Shown here in pieces: positions 63,331 to 64,000 of a stretch of DNA of 64,000 nucleotides (the stretch's first letter is position 1; each line of letters begins with the position of its first letter). The position numbers were made by a program, and so were the translations under genes. The notes under the pieces were generated by a model, which worked only from the letters and a program-made list of their open reading frames with translations, was not told where the DNA came from and searched no databases. The stretch is from assembly GCA_009760855.2 (NCBI GenBank), contig WPIO01000024.1, positions 2,327,001-2,391,000 of the forward strand. Reading direction: 5' to 3'. This DNA comes from Cristatella mucedo (taxonomy: Eukaryota; Bryozoa; Phylactolaemata; Cristatellidae).

Positions 63331-64000
63331 TTAATAATGATCATTATTATACATTTAAATAGCACCATAAGAGAACTCAATCTCTTACTAGGCACTTTAA
63401 ATGTGCTGCAAAAAATGCACGATTTAATAGTTAGTGGTAGCATGCTCAATAAACAACAAGAATAACATGGTTAGGGGTGACATACATAGGGTCAGCGTGC
63501 AAGTATGGTTAGTGGCAGCATGCACAGTGTCTGTACACATAAGCACATATAGAACTAATCACATGGACCCACTAAATGCTGGGATAAATAAATGCGCTTT
63601 AGTTTTCTTTTATATTTTGAACATGAATAGAAGGAATTTAAATAGTGGAATACCATATCAACCCGATTACCGAAGCACAAGAGATAATGGCGGTTCCTGA
63701 TTGGCGGCATATAGGAACCGGATACTTCGTGTGCAAAAGCTATTCAGTCGTACTTTGACTTCCAGGTCATTTGTATACTATGACAATAAATTAGCTAATA
63801 ATAAATTTATATTCAGCATGCAGAAATACACTAATGACAGTTCACGGAAACTAAGCGAATGCTGTGAGGATCTGGTCCAGTTTTAGCTTCATTTTAAAAT
63901 GTCTTCAAGGCAGAGGATGTCGTGACGTCAGTCTGGAGTTCCAGACTTTGGGAGAGTACGTATTAGAGGCACGTCCCCAAAAAAATTTAGGTTGGCTCGA
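63330..64000 (-). mobile_element. LINE 3' part, minus strand, running off the window
   Basis: ATTATTATACATTT end, worn hairpin tail (GAACTCAATCTCTTACTAGG), then the AACATGGTTAGGGGTGACAT untranslated segment. The C-terminal RT region follows (GGAGTTCCAGACTTTGGGAG near 63936). It contains an unrelated stretch at about 63620-63890. It lies tail to tail with the fragment at 62930-63330. Confidence 0.8.

Overview
This is animal (metazoan) nuclear DNA. The evidence is split genes with GT-AG introns, a CpG-rich promoter island, tRNA-headed SINEs with RNA polymerase III boxes, LINE and Tc1-type transposon relics, and many microsatellites. Nothing prokaryotic was seen. The phylum cannot be fixed from this window. 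An invertebrate is likely, because the single recognisable gene looks like a common relative of vertebrate PepT1 and PepT2.

The window is dominated by one gene on the minus strand. It encodes a proton-coupled oligopeptide transporter of the SLC15 (PepT1/PepT2) type. I could assemble 19 coding exons from 55371 down to 3912. They total 2004 bp, or 668 codons, with GT-AG borders and one unbroken chain of intron phases. The model covers the start codon in the CpG island, the ExxER motif, the conserved GGIKP and FWALFDQQGSRW segments, the large extracellular domain, and the following helix ending FSYSQ. The last roughly 80 to 100 residues (the final helices and tail) were not found in positions 1-3911 and probably lie beyond the start of the window.

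The introns (113 bp to 11.6 kb) are packed with mobile-element debris. There is a CR1/L2-like LINE family with a hairpin 3' tail and (ATT)n end, a second LINE family, and a tRNA-derived SINE family in about a dozen copies. A second SINE has a 3' end resembling the LINE tail. There are two Tc1-like transposase relics, a hAT-like element with an 8-bp target duplication, an LTR-like block and long microsatellites. Intron 4 holds a 720-bp array of a 17-bp satellite.

Upstream of the gene, 55.4-57.0 kb is a CpG island with a 26-bp minisatellite. From 57.0 to 64 kb there is an inverted-repeat element, a decayed transposon-associated protein of unknown function, and further LINE and SINE fragments. 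No convincing second host gene, tRNA, rRNA or CRISPR array was found.
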